NCBI RefSeq assembly: GCF_013410065.1
Contig: NZ_JACCCW010000001.1
Location: 186,001 to 250,000, forward strand
Direction: 5' to 3'
DNA length: 64,000 bases
Source of the DNA: Granulicella arctica
GTDB lineage: Bacteria; Acidobacteriota; Terriglobia; Terriglobales; Acidobacteriaceae
Shown here: piece by piece, positions 35,065 to 44,122 of the stretch
How positions within the stretch are numbered: the stretch's first letter is position 1
Layout of the letters: every line of letters begins with the position of its first letter
The notes under the pieces: generated by a model
The model's database searches: none
What the model was told of the DNA's origin: nothing
What the model saw: the letters and a program-made list of their open reading frames with translations, nothing else
Translations under genes and position numbers: made by a program

Positions 35065-36381
35065 ATGTTGATTGCACCGGCAAGTGATACAACCGCAGGC
35101 AAAGGATCAGGCGAGCCGAAGCCTCTGCTCCCCATCGGCAACCTGGCACCCTTTTTTCTCGTCACGTCGCTCTTCTTCCTCTGGGCCATCCCGAACAACC
35201 TCAACGACATCCTCATCCGCCAGTTCATGAAGTCGTTCTCGCTGACCCGGTTCCAAGGCGGCTTAGTTCAGTCCGCGTTCTACATGGGCTACTTCCTGCT
35301 CGCGATCCCCGCCGCCCTGCTCATGCGCCGCGCCGGATACAAAGCAGGCATCCTCACCGGCCTTCTGCTCTTCGCAACGGGGACGTTTCTCTTCTGGCCC
35401 GCCGCCATCGTCGGCCAATACTGGTTCTTCCTGCTTGCGCTCTTCGTCATGGCCAGCGGCCTGTCGTTTCTCGAAACTGCCTCGAACCCCTTCATCGCCC
35501 AGATCGGCGCATCCGAAAGCTCCGAACGCCGCCTGAACTTCTCGCAAGCCTTCAACCCCCTCGGAGCCATCACCGGAGCCGGTGTCGGCACCATCTTCAT
35601 CCTCTCCGGCGTCGAACTCACCAAGTCGCAGGTAGCCGCACGCATCGCGAACAACACCTACGCCGCCTATCTCCGCACCGAAACCCTCCGCGTCGTAGCC
35701 CCCTACATCGTCCTCGGCCTCATCGCTCTTGTCCTCGCAGCCTTCATCTGGCAAACCAAATTCCCCGTCATCCAGAGCGAGCACGAGGGCGACGCAGACG
35801 ACCACGGACACATCCGCGATCTCTTCCGGCAGCGCCACTTCGTCCTCGCCATCCTCGCGCAGTTCCTCTACGTTGGCGCGCAGGTCGGCACCTGGAGCTA
35901 CTTCATCCAGTACGTGCAGGACTACACCCACCAACCGGAAAAGATCGCCGGCTACTTTCTCGTTGGCACCCTCGCCGCCTTTGGCGTAGGCCGCTTCAGC
36001 TCCTCCTGGCTCATGCAGTTCATCCCGGCAGGACGCCTGATGGGCAGCTACGCCCTCATCAATATCCTGCTGCTCGTCATCGCCATCGCGCACCCCGGCT
36101 GGATCGGCCTATGGTGCGTCTTCGGGACCAGCCTCTTCATGTCCGTCATGTTCCCCACCATCTTCGCCCTCGGCCTCAAAGGACTCGGCGCCAACACCAA
36201 GATCGGCGGCTCCATGCTCGTCATGGCGATCGTCGGCGGAGCCATCCTCACCCCCATCATGGGCCTCATCTCCGAGAAGACCGGCAGCATCGCCGCCGCC
36301 TACCTCATCCCCCTGATCGGATACGTCGTCGTGGCCCTCTATGCCTTCTTCGGATCGAAGCCCCGTCGCATCTCGTTCTAG
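35065..36381 (+). CDS. FucP-type sugar:proton symporter (MFS)
   Basis: 438 aa with about 12 transmembrane helices. The N-terminal part PFFLVTSLFFLWAIPNNLND and QFMKSFSLTRFQGGLVQSAF, together with ASGLSFLETASNPFIAQIG, are characteristic of the FucP/GluP/GlcP group (sugar MFS transporters) that import L-fucose, glucose or galactose with protons. The substrate-binding residues cannot be assigned here. The cytoplasmic middle loop (FPVIQSEHEGDADDHGHI) is His/Asp-rich. ATG 35089 would be too far in; the TTG-like start at 35065 begins MLIAPAS. It is 85 bp upstream of the glycosyltransferase-like gene on the same strand. Confidence 0.92.
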   Translation: MLIAPASDTTAGKGSGEPKPLLPIGNLAPFFLVTSLFFLWAIPNNLNDILIRQFMKSFSLTRFQGGLVQSAFYMGYFLLAIPAALLMRRAGYKAGILTGLLLFATGTFLFWPAAIVGQYWFFLLALFVMASGLSFLETASNPFIAQIGASESSERRLNFSQAFNPLGAITGAGVGTIFILSGVELTKSQVAARIANNTYAAYLRTETLRVVAPYIVLGLIALVLAAFIWQTKFPVIQSEHEGDADDHGHIRDLFRQRHFVLAILAQFLYVGAQVGTWSYFIQYVQDYTHQPEKIAGYFLVGTLAAFGVGRFSSSWLMQFIPAGRLMGSYALINILLLVIAIAHPGWIGLWCVFGTSLFMSVMFPTIFALGLKGLGANTKIGGSMLVMAIVGGAILTPIMGLISEKTGSIAAAYLIPLIGYVVVALYAFFGSKPRRISF

Positions 36382-36465
36382 CGCCCCGCCTGGGCATTGC
36401 CCTTAGAATGGATGTGATGGGTCTCTTCCATAAAAAGATCAAGCACGAAGGCAGGCTCTAACCCC

Positions 36466-37818
36466 ATGCCTGCGCACACCACCTCTGAGCCAACCGCCCG
36501 GTCGCCGCGCCTTCCCTGGACCATGTTCTGGGCGGGCCTGCTCGTGCGCGTCCTCTACATGACGCTCGCCCACACCTATCATGTCCGGCCGCTCCAGGAC
36601 CACTTCCAGTTCGGCTGGGAGATGGGTCGCATCGCGCGCGCGCTCGCCACCGGCTACGGCTTCTCCGATCCCTTCAACGGACACTCCGGCCCCACCGCCT
36701 GGACACCGCCGCTCTACCCCATCCTCCTCGCTGGCGTCTTCAAGATCTTCGGCGTCTATACGGCAGCTTCGGCCTGGGTCATCCTTACCATCAACTGCAT
36801 CTTCTCCGCAGCCGTCGCCCCCGCTGTCTACGAGATCGCCACCCGCTGCTTCCACAACCGCAACGACGGAAAGAACGTCGCCCTCTGGTCAGGCTGGCTC
36901 TGGGCACTCTATCCGGCAGCGATGCAATACTCCGTCCGCTGGATCTGGGAGATGAGCCTCACCGTCTTCCTCTTCTCCTGGGTCCTCGTCTTCGCCCTGC
37001 GCGCCCGCGGCGTCGGCCAGTCACCAGAGAAGCCGCGCCAGACCACCGCGCAATGGGCCGCCTTCGGCCTCCTCTGGGGACTCATCGCGCTCTCCAACAG
37101 CTCCCTGCTCCTCTTCCTTCCCTGCTGCGGCATCTGGATGATCTGGGACGCTATCCGAGCCCCGCGAAACCTCGCGCCCATACTCACCAGAGCCGTACTC
37201 GCCGCCATCCTCTGCGCCGCCTGCATCACTCCCTGGATCATCCGCAACTGGATCGTCTTCCACGCCTTCATCCCCATGCGCGCCAACTTCGGCGCCGAGT
37301 TCTACGAGTCCGTACTCCCCGAAAACCATGGCTTCCCCTGGATGGCGACCCTCTCCCTCGCCGAGAACTCCCCCGACTTCCTGCGCTACAAGCGCCTGGG
37401 CGAGCCAGCCTACAGCAAGCAGCAAGGAGAACGCGCCAAGGCCATCCTCGCAACGCACAAAGCCACCTTCAAACACCACATCCTCAAACGCATCTACTTC
37501 TTTTGGAGCAGCGTCCCTCATCCCATCGAGAAGGGCTTCCTGATGGAGCTAGGACGTGAGATGCCCTTCGCCTTCACCAGCATCAGCGGTCTACTTGGCC
37601 TCGCGCTCGCCCTGCGCAGACGTGTCCCTGCCGCGTGGCTCTTCGCGATGGCCTTCTTCACCTTACCGCTCATCTACTACGTCATCACCGTGCAGGCCCG
37701 CTTCCGCCACCCACTCGAACCCATCATCACGATCCTCTCCGTCTATCTCTTCCAGTCCGCCGATCGAACTCGCACCTGGTCTTGGCAACCTCCTCGCAAC
37801 AAGGCCCTGAGCGCATGA
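36466..37818 (+). CDS. GT39/ArnT-like membrane glycosyltransferase family protein
   Basis: 450 aa integral membrane protein with ~10 hydrophobic helices. After an Arg-rich N-terminus the first loop carries GYGFSDPFNGHSGPTAWTPP then LYPILLAG, the substrate-side loop pattern of dolichol/undecaprenyl-phosphate sugar transferases of the PMT/GT39 clan. A second conserved piece is AMQYSVRWIWEMSLTVFLF. Such proteins move a sugar from a polyprenyl phosphate to lipids or proteins outside the membrane. The stop overlaps the start of the epimerase by 4 bp (ATGA), indicating a functional pair. Confidence 0.8.
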   Translation: MPAHTTSEPTARSPRLPWTMFWAGLLVRVLYMTLAHTYHVRPLQDHFQFGWEMGRIARALATGYGFSDPFNGHSGPTAWTPPLYPILLAGVFKIFGVYTAASAWVILTINCIFSAAVAPAVYEIATRCFHNRNDGKNVALWSGWLWALYPAAMQYSVRWIWEMSLTVFLFSWVLVFALRARGVGQSPEKPRQTTAQWAAFGLLWGLIALSNSSLLLFLPCCGIWMIWDAIRAPRNLAPILTRAVLAAILCAACITPWIIRNWIVFHAFIPMRANFGAEFYESVLPENHGFPWMATLSLAENSPDFLRYKRLGEPAYSKQQGERAKAILATHKATFKHHILKRIYFFWSSVPHPIEKGFLMELGREMPFAFTSISGLLGLALALRRRVPAAWLFAMAFFTLPLIYYVITVQARFRHPLEPIITILSVYLFQSADRTRTWSWQPPRNKALSA

Positions 37819-38852
37819 CCAACATCCTCATCACAGGCGGCTCCGGCTTCTTCGGCAGCCTCCTCAAACGCCGCCTCCTCGACGAAGGCTACGCCTGTAC
37901 CAACATCGATCTTGTCCCCGACCCGGACACCCATCCCAACCTCACCAGCATCCAGGGCGACATCCGCGACCCCGATCTCCTCCAGCGCATCTTCGCAACA
38001 GGTAACTTCGCCGCCGTGCAACACTGCGCCGCCCAGCTGGCCCATGATGCCATCGACGACAACCTTCTCTGGACCTCCAACGTCAACGGCACCCGCAACC
38101 TCGCCGAAGCAGCAAAGCAGCACGGCGTTCGCAAGTTCATCTTCATCTCCTCCAACTGCCTCTGGGCCTCGAACCTCGGCCACGACGTCACCGAGGACGA
38201 GCCCCCCAGCCCTATCGAGCTCTATGGCCGCTCCAAGCTAACTGGCGAACAGGTCCTCAACGACTACGCCGCCGACCTCGACATCATCACCATCCGCTGC
38301 CCCACCATCATCGACAGCGGCCGCCTCGGCCTGCTCGCCATCCTCTTCGAGTTCATCGATGATGGAAAGAAGGTATGGGTGGTGGGAGATGGCAGCAACC
38401 GCTACCAGTTCATCTACGCGCAGGATCTTGCCACCGCCTGCATCCAGTCCCTCGGCTACAGCGGCTCAAACCTCTTCCACATCGGCTCCGACCACGTCAC
38501 CTCGCTCAAACAGGTCTACGAGGCCGTCATCCGCGAAGCCGGAAGCCGCTCCCGCGTAGCCTCGCTCCCCAAAGCCCCCACCATCGCCGCGATGCAGTTC
38601 GCCCACAAGCTGAAGCTCTCACCCCTCGGCCCCTACCACTACCAGATGATCGCCGAAAGCTTCGTCTTCGATACCACCCGCATCCGCCGCGAACTCAACT
38701 GGACCCCCACCCTCACCAATGAAGAGATGATGGTCCGCGCCTACCGCTACTATGCCGACAACCGCCGCGCCATCCACAGTCGCACCGACGTCTCCGCCCA
38801 CTCCAAACCCGCCTCCATGGGCATCATCCGCGCCCTCAAGTGGTTCTCTTAG
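37815..38852 (+). CDS. NAD-dependent sugar epimerase/dehydratase
   Basis: 345 aa extended SDR. The cofactor motif GGSGFFG is at residues 7-13, the catalytic YxxxK is in ELYGRSKLTGE, and the active-site Ser region is FIFISSNCLW. The C-terminal domain with ELNWTPTLTNEEMM is typical of nucleotide-sugar epimerases. Overlap of 4 bp with the GT39-like gene suggests it supplies or modifies the sugar that the transferase uses. The exact substrate is unknown. Confidence 0.9.
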   Translation: MTNILITGGSGFFGSLLKRRLLDEGYACTNIDLVPDPDTHPNLTSIQGDIRDPDLLQRIFATGNFAAVQHCAAQLAHDAIDDNLLWTSNVNGTRNLAEAAKQHGVRKFIFISSNCLWASNLGHDVTEDEPPSPIELYGRSKLTGEQVLNDYAADLDIITIRCPTIIDSGRLGLLAILFEFIDDGKKVWVVGDGSNRYQFIYAQDLATACIQSLGYSGSNLFHIGSDHVTSLKQVYEAVIREAGSRSRVASLPKAPTIAAMQFAHKLKLSPLGPYHYQMIAESFVFDTTRIRRELNWTPTLTNEEMMVRAYRYYADNRRAIHSRTDVSAHSKPASMGIIRALKWFS

Positions 38853-38858
38853 TATCTG

Positions 38859-38896
38859 TATTAAATTAAGGGTGCCATATTAAATTAAGGGTGCCA
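38859..38896 (+). repeat. Two tandem 19-bp units
   Basis: TATTAAATTAAGGGTGCCA at 38859-38877 is repeated exactly at 38878-38896, just after the epimerase stop. Non-coding; role unknown. Confidence 0.9.
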
Positions 38897-38910
38897 TCGA
38901 AGAAGAGAGC

Positions 38911-39037
38911 TTTGAAAGGGCACGGCTTCAGCCGTGCCGTAAAGACTGGAACAGAAGCCGGGCTTTAGCCCCTGAGAAAACATTCCAGCCCCAATAACAC
39001 CGAGTGCCCCATCCTTCGCGCCCTTGCGAAGGGTGGG
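38911..39037 (+). repeat. Cluster of hairpin repeats
   Basis: Contains the 20-bp palindrome (38919-38938), the second hairpin (about 38960-38975, GGGCTTTAGCCC) and, at 39008-39037, the CCCATCCTTCGC / GCGAAGGGTGGG hairpin also seen near 12550. The first two have the same order and spacing as in 31652-31715. Confidence 0.75.
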
Positions 39038-39063
39038 ATGTAAGAACGCTAATCCCGCCCCTC

Positions 39064-39224
39064 GGAACCTATCCAAGAACTATCCTTCAGAAAGCTTGTG
39101 CGGTTGCCTCTTTTACGCCGTCATCCTGCCCCTGAGAGGGGGAAGGTCCCTATATTTCGCCCTTGTTTGTTTCATCCAGGCGATCTGCCAACAACCTTAC
39201 TGGAGTTTTTAGACAACTTCTCAG
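39064..39224. mobile_element. MITE-like element, homologue of 12876-13033
   Basis: 161 bp. The left end GGAACCTATCCAAGAACT is imperfectly complementary to the right end (CTGAGAAGTTGTCTAAAAAC on the other strand). The interior (TTTTACGCCGTCATCCTG, GGGGAAGGTCCCTATATTT, and AACCTTACTGGAGTTTTTAG) aligns with the element at 12876-13033 throughout. Both ends and interior have diverged, so it is older than the copy at 31607. Confidence 0.7.
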
Positions 39225-39550
39225 ACCTTCTCGAAGAAACCTACGATTGCCCATGTTTCCCCATGTCAAGCCCCCAAGACACCAATTTTCCCAATAAGCC
39301 AAACAAAACAAACCACATACACGCGAAAAAAATGTGGCACATTTACCCCCACCAATCACCTACACTAGACATAGATCTCCAAAAATCTATTAGGAGTAAA
39401 GATTCCGCACTGCTGGAAACCTATCCCCTTTAGAATCTTATATTTGAACGCAAGCTGTTTTTTTTCTTATATTTGAAGAACATAAATTCCGCAAGTTGCT
39501 GCAAAATAAAGACTTAGGCGGACAGATATAGAGGGGGGGGAGCCCTCACA
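39225..39550. other. AT-rich intergenic island with direct repeat and G8 run
   Basis: About 325 bp with no supported ORF. TCTTATATTTGAA occurs at 39436-39448 and 39465-39477, separated by a T8 run; a G8 run lies at 39533-39540, beside the 3' end of the CoA-transferase gene. It may be an untranslated RNA or a recombination remnant. Confidence 0.5.
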
Positions 39551-40203
<653 letters not shown>

Positions 40204-40207
<4 letters not shown>

Positions 40208-40908
40208 ACAGCACCGCCAGCCCGCAAAAAATCCGCTTCAATCGGCTTCCGATACGCCTCGCCAACTACCACGCGATCGACATAGATTCCCGGTGTCACA
40301 ATCTGATCCGGCTCCAACTCGCCCGGTTCAACCAGCTCTTCCACCTCAGCGATGGTGATCTCCGCAGCAGTCGCCATCACCGGGTTGAAGTTCCGCGCAG
40401 TCTTTCGATAGATCAGGTTCCCATGGCGATCGCCCTTCCACGCCTTCACCAGCGCGAAGTCAGCCTTCAGCGCCTGCTCCAGCACAAAGCTTCGCCCGCC
40501 GAAATCGCGCACCTCTTTCCCATCGGCAACCACAGTCCCTAATCCTGTCGCAACGTAGAACGCCGGAACTCCCGCGCCGCCAGCACGTATCCGCTCCGCC
40601 AGCGTTCCCTGCGGAAGCAGCGTCAGATCGAGTTCGCCGCGCAGCACTTGTGCCTCGAGACGCTTGTTCTCCCCGACGTAGCTGCCGATGTGCGACGCAA
40701 TCATTCCTGCCTCCAGCATCAACCCCATGCCAAAGCCGTCCACGCCCATATTGTTACTGATCGTATGCAGCCCCTTGATGCCTAACCGCACCAAAGCCGC
40801 AATCAGGTTCTCCGGAATACCGCACAGGCCGAACCCGCCAAGCATGATCGTCGCACCTCCGCGAATATCGGCAACGGCAACATCCGCGGAGGCGACAATC
40901 TTATTCAT
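40204..40908 (-). CDS. scoA: 3-oxoacid CoA-transferase, subunit A
   Basis: 234 aa. The oxyanion-hole loop [13 protein letters not shown] is near residue 27, followed by [16 protein letters not shown] and the [20 protein letters not shown] segment near the C-terminus, all typical of SCOT subunit A. First gene of a two-gene transcript with scoB. The aldose epimerase gene ends 4 bp upstream in the same direction, so a three-gene transcript is possible. Confidence 0.94.
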
Positions 40909-40912
40909 CGTT

Positions 40913-42016
40913 CTATTTCTGTGCAGTAAAGGTAAACGTCGTGGTGCTGTGCAGCGTCTGTCCCGGCTTCAGCTCCGTGGTCGGGAATGACGGATGGTTC
41001 GGCGAGTCGGGAAAGTGCTGCGTCTCCAGGCAGAAGCCCGTGTTCTTCCCATATGCCTTGCCGCTCTTGCCCGTCTTCGATCCGTCGAGGAAGTTGCCGG
41101 TGTAGAACTGCACGCCCGGCTGTGTCGTCGTCACCGTCAGCACACGTCCGCTTGCCGGATCGTAGACCTTCGCTGCTGTCTTCTCCACACCGTTCGCTCC
41201 GCGCAGTACCCAGTTGTGATCGTAACCGCCTGCCATCGTCAACTGCTCGTTAGCGTCGTGAATGCGCTTTCCGATCTCGGTCGACTTGGTGAAGTCAAAC
41301 GGTGTTCCCGCAACCGGCTCAAGAACGCCCGTCGGAATCAGGCCCGCATCAGTCGGCGTGAACTTGTCCGCGAGTAGCTCGATATCCTCGCCGAGGATCG
41401 TCCCATTGCCCTCGCCTGAGAGATTGAAATACGCATGGTTGGTCAGGTTGACGACCGTATCCTTGTCTGTCGTCGCACTGTAGTCGATCCGCAGTGCATC
41501 GTGGTGAAGCGTGTAGCGCACATGCACGGTCAGCGTCCCAGGAAAGCCCTGATCGCCATCCTTGCTGACCAGCGTCATCTCGACTCCGCCGGGAATCTCC
41601 TGTCCCTTCCACACCAGCGAGTCGAAGCCGACCGTTCCGCCATGAAGCGTATTGATGCCGTTGTTGTTCTTCGGCAGCGTGTACTGATGGCCATCAAGCG
41701 AGAACGCGCCATGAGCAATCCGGTTGCCATATCGGCCAACGATCGCGCCGAAGTACGTATTCTTATCGCTGATATAGGCATCAAGGTCGTTGTACCCCAG
41801 TACAACGTCCGCCACCTTGCCGTCGCGGTCCGCCGTCTTGAGTGAGACGACCCGCGCGCCATAGGTCATGATGCGCGCCTCAATCGCGTCGCTCTTCAGG
41901 GTGTAGATATCAACAGCAGTGCCGTCCGGAGTCTTTCCAAACGGGGCCTTCGTTACAGCGCCTTGCGCAGTGAATGCGGTAGTCATCACAAGCAGAATAA
42001 CTCGTGCGAGTTTCAT
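40913..42016 (-). CDS. galM: Exported aldose 1-epimerase (mutarotase)
   Basis: 367 aa. A signal peptide covers about residues 1-20 (MKLARVILLVMTTAFTAQGA), placing the enzyme in the periplasm. GalM motifs: YNDLDAYISDKNTYFGAIVG, GRYGNRIAHG with the first His, the catalytic His in VNLTNHAYFNLSG and the catalytic Glu in GFCLETQHFPDSPNHPSF. It interconverts alpha and beta anomers of glucose or galactose, useful beside a sugar symporter such as the one at 35065. Start 42016 is preceded by GAGGGG on the coding strand; an open extension to 42097 is not needed. Confidence 0.95.
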   Translation of the reverse strand: MKLARVILLVMTTAFTAQGAVTKAPFGKTPDGTAVDIYTLKSDAIEARIMTYGARVVSLKTADRDGKVADVVLGYNDLDAYISDKNTYFGAIVGRYGNRIAHGAFSLDGHQYTLPKNNNGINTLHGGTVGFDSLVWKGQEIPGGVEMTLVSKDGDQGFPGTLTVHVRYTLHHDALRIDYSATTDKDTVVNLTNHAYFNLSGEGNGTILGEDIELLADKFTPTDAGLIPTGVLEPVAGTPFDFTKSTEIGKRIHDANEQLTMAGGYDHNWVLRGANGVEKTAAKVYDPASGRVLTVTTTQPGVQFYTGNFLDGSKTGKSGKAYGKNTGFCLETQHFPDSPNHPSFPTTELKPGQTLHSTTTFTFTAQK

Positions 42017-42198
42017 CGTCAGAAGATCCCCTCTTAAATCTTTCTTTTCAGTATCAATGCAGGCCGCATACACCGCGATACCGTGCCTGCCGAACATCGC
42101 CCACTATACGTGAACGAGAGTATCTCTGAGAAACGGAGATAAGATGGTGGCGTCGAACAAGACGCCGCTTTGAATCTCCCAAACCTGGAAGGATTGCA

Positions 42199-43434
42199 AT
42201 GCTTCGAATGCATCACCGTTCCCTTCTCTGCCTCACAGTGCTGCTGTCGCTTTGCCTGGGGTCGTTTACACTCGCTGCCTTTGCCGCCAAGCAGCCGGAG
42301 CACTGGGTTGGGACCTGGGCTACCTCGCCTGTGGGCGTCGTCAACAAGGAAGGTGACGCGGGGAGCACAGGCACCACCTACCGCGAGATCGTCCACGTCT
42401 CTCTTGGCGGCTCTTCTGTCCGTATCGTTCTCACCAACGAGTTTGGAACTGCGCCGCTCACCATCGGCGCGGCGCATATCGCCCTTAGCGCGGGCCAGGA
42501 CAGCATCAGCCTTACCACCGCAAACGCACTCACCTTCAGCGGCAACCCGTCGATCACCATTCCCGCCGGTGGGGTGGCTGTGAGCGATCCAGTCGAGCTC
42601 AAACTTCCTCCGCTCTCCGATCTCACAATCAGCCTGTTCGTTCCAGCGCAGCCGATCTCGCAGCTCAGCGTGCATACTTATGCCGATCAGACGAGCTATA
42701 CCGCGCCTGGCAACGTCGTCGGAGAGAGGGTGCTTGAGCAGCCGACGAGTATCTACTCTTGGCCATTCCTCAAAGGCGTCGACGTGCTCGTCGGTGCGGA
42801 GTCCGCCTCTGTCGTTACTCTTGGCGACAGCATTACGGATGGAGCTCTCAGTACACGCGATGCCAACGCTCGCTGGCCAGATGTCCTTGCCAAACGGCTG
42901 CATGACAACAAGAAGACCGCCGAGCTTGGCGTGCTGAACGAGGGGATCGGCGGCAACCGCGTTCTGCATGATGTCGCCGGGCCCAGCGCGCTCGCCCGTT
43001 TCGACCGTGATGTGCTGTCGCAGGCTGGCGTGAAGTACCTCGTCATCATGGAGAGCATCAACGACATTGGCCATGCGAAGGACCCCATCAAGCCCTACGA
43101 CGTTGTCTCCGCTGACGATCTGATCGCGGGCCTCGATCAACTGGCCCAACGTGCTCATATCCATGGGATCAGGGTGATCGGTGCAACTCTGACCCCGTAT
43201 GTCGGCGCGAAGTACGCGTCTCCTGCTGGCGAAGCAATGCGGCAGGCCGTCAATCAGTGGATACGCACGACCAAAGATTTTGACGGCGTCATCGACTTCG
43301 ACAAGGCCACACGCGATCCTGCCAATCCATCGGTCTTCCTGCCATCGTGCGATTCAGGCGACCATCTCCATCCTGCAGATGGCGGCTACAAGATCATGGG
43401 CGACTCCATCGACCTGAATCTCTTCGCCAAGTAA
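42199..43434 (+). CDS. Secreted SGNH/GDSL-family esterase
   Basis: 411 aa. A signal peptide (LLCLTVLLSLCLGSFTLAAF) is followed by a ~180-residue beta-rich N-terminal domain starting HWVGTWATSP, and then the SGNH hydrolase domain: block I VVTLGDSITDG with the nucleophile Ser, block III GGNRVLHDV with Asn, and block V DSGDHLHPADGGYKIM with the Asp-His pair. This N-domain plus SGNH layout is typical of acidobacterial and actinobacterial secreted esterases acting on acetylated polysaccharides or lipids. GGAAGGA stands before the ATG. Divergent from galM. Confidence 0.93.
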   Translation: MLRMHHRSLLCLTVLLSLCLGSFTLAAFAAKQPEHWVGTWATSPVGVVNKEGDAGSTGTTYREIVHVSLGGSSVRIVLTNEFGTAPLTIGAAHIALSAGQDSISLTTANALTFSGNPSITIPAGGVAVSDPVELKLPPLSDLTISLFVPAQPISQLSVHTYADQTSYTAPGNVVGERVLEQPTSIYSWPFLKGVDVLVGAESASVVTLGDSITDGALSTRDANARWPDVLAKRLHDNKKTAELGVLNEGIGGNRVLHDVAGPSALARFDRDVLSQAGVKYLVIMESINDIGHAKDPIKPYDVVSADDLIAGLDQLAQRAHIHGIRVIGATLTPYVGAKYASPAGEAMRQAVNQWIRTTKDFDGVIDFDKATRDPANPSVFLPSCDSGDHLHPADGGYKIMGDSIDLNLFAK

Positions 43435-43451
43435 GCCTCGTTACCCATAAA

Positions 43452-43485
43452 AGAGGCAGGAGCGAACGCCCCTGCCTCTCGATCA
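43452..43485 (-). terminator. Terminator between convergent esterase and HAD genes
   Basis: Nine-bp stem (AGAGGCAGG at 43452-43460, CCTGCCTCT at 43471-43479). On the minus strand a TTTT run follows directly, so it best fits the end of the HAD transcript, but may also serve the esterase. Confidence 0.65.
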
Positions 43486-43502
43486 TGTATGCAATGGTTG
43501 CT

Positions 43503-44114
43503 TCAGGAGACCAAGACTCTCTCCCACGGTTGAGGAACCTTGACTGAAGCCATCCCGGCGGCAGTTGCCGACTGGATGCCCATCTCCGTGTCTTCGAAGA
43601 CGAGGCAGTCCTCCGGAGCAACGCCAAGCCTGGCTGCGGCAATCAGGAACGGTTCTGGATCGGGTTTGCTGCGCTGATAGTCGCCTGCGCAGACCAGCGT
43701 ATCGAACCGGTCAAGCAGGTTCAGCACGGTGAGCGACGCTGTCACCGAGTCCCTTGTGCTTCCGGAGACCACCGCGAAGGGAATCTGTCCGTGGCTTGCC
43801 TCGATATGCTCCAGCACCTCGGGAACAGCCTTCAGATCTGAAAGTATCTCGAAGTACAGTCCTTCTTTCCGCTTCATGACATCGGCTACCGGCATCGTCA
43901 GACCCTGCCGTTCATTTAGCGTGGCGATAATCTCCGCGACTGGCATACCTCCCCAGGAATAGAAGAGGTCTTCTGGAAAGTCACAATTCCATTCCGACAA
44001 AACGCGCTTCCAGGCTATGTAGTGCAACGGCATGGAGTCGACGATCGTTCCGTCGCAATCAAACAGATACGCCTTGAATGGTCCCTTCGGCAACTTAAGC
44101 TTCATTTCCTTCAT
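43503..44114 (-). CDS. HAD-superfamily hydrolase (beta-phosphoglucomutase-like)
   Basis: 203 aa. HAD motifs: I LFDCDGTIVDSMP with the nucleophile Asp and acid/base Asp, II AVVSGSTRDSV, III/IV RSKPDPEPF and CLVFEDTEMGIQSA. The helical cap between motifs I and II is the small alpha type found in beta-PGM and phosphatases such as YqaB. Likely a sugar- or organo-phosphatase. Start at 44114 has AAGGAG upstream; ATG 44105 is also possible. It begins 9 bp after the end of the PEP-mutase-like gene, so the two form an operon. Confidence 0.9.
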   Translation of the reverse strand: MKEMKLKLPKGPFKAYLFDCDGTIVDSMPLHYIAWKRVLSEWNCDFPEDLFYSWGGMPVAEIIATLNERQGLTMPVADVMKRKEGLYFEILSDLKAVPEVLEHIEASHGQIPFAVVSGSTRDSVTASLTVLNLLDRFDTLVCAGDYQRSKPDPEPFLIAAARLGVAPEDCLVFEDTEMGIQSATAAGMASVKVPQPWERVLVS

Positions 44115-44122
44115 CCTTCTCC

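Noticed and set aside
34679..35149. 156-codon minus-strand frame overlapping the symporter start
   Set aside because: Cys/Arg/Ser-rich, no start signal, and it overlaps two better-supported genes.
36408..36461. 17-aa frame between the sugar symporter and GT39-like gene
   Set aside because: No repeated codons, terminator or conservation evidence to call a leader peptide.
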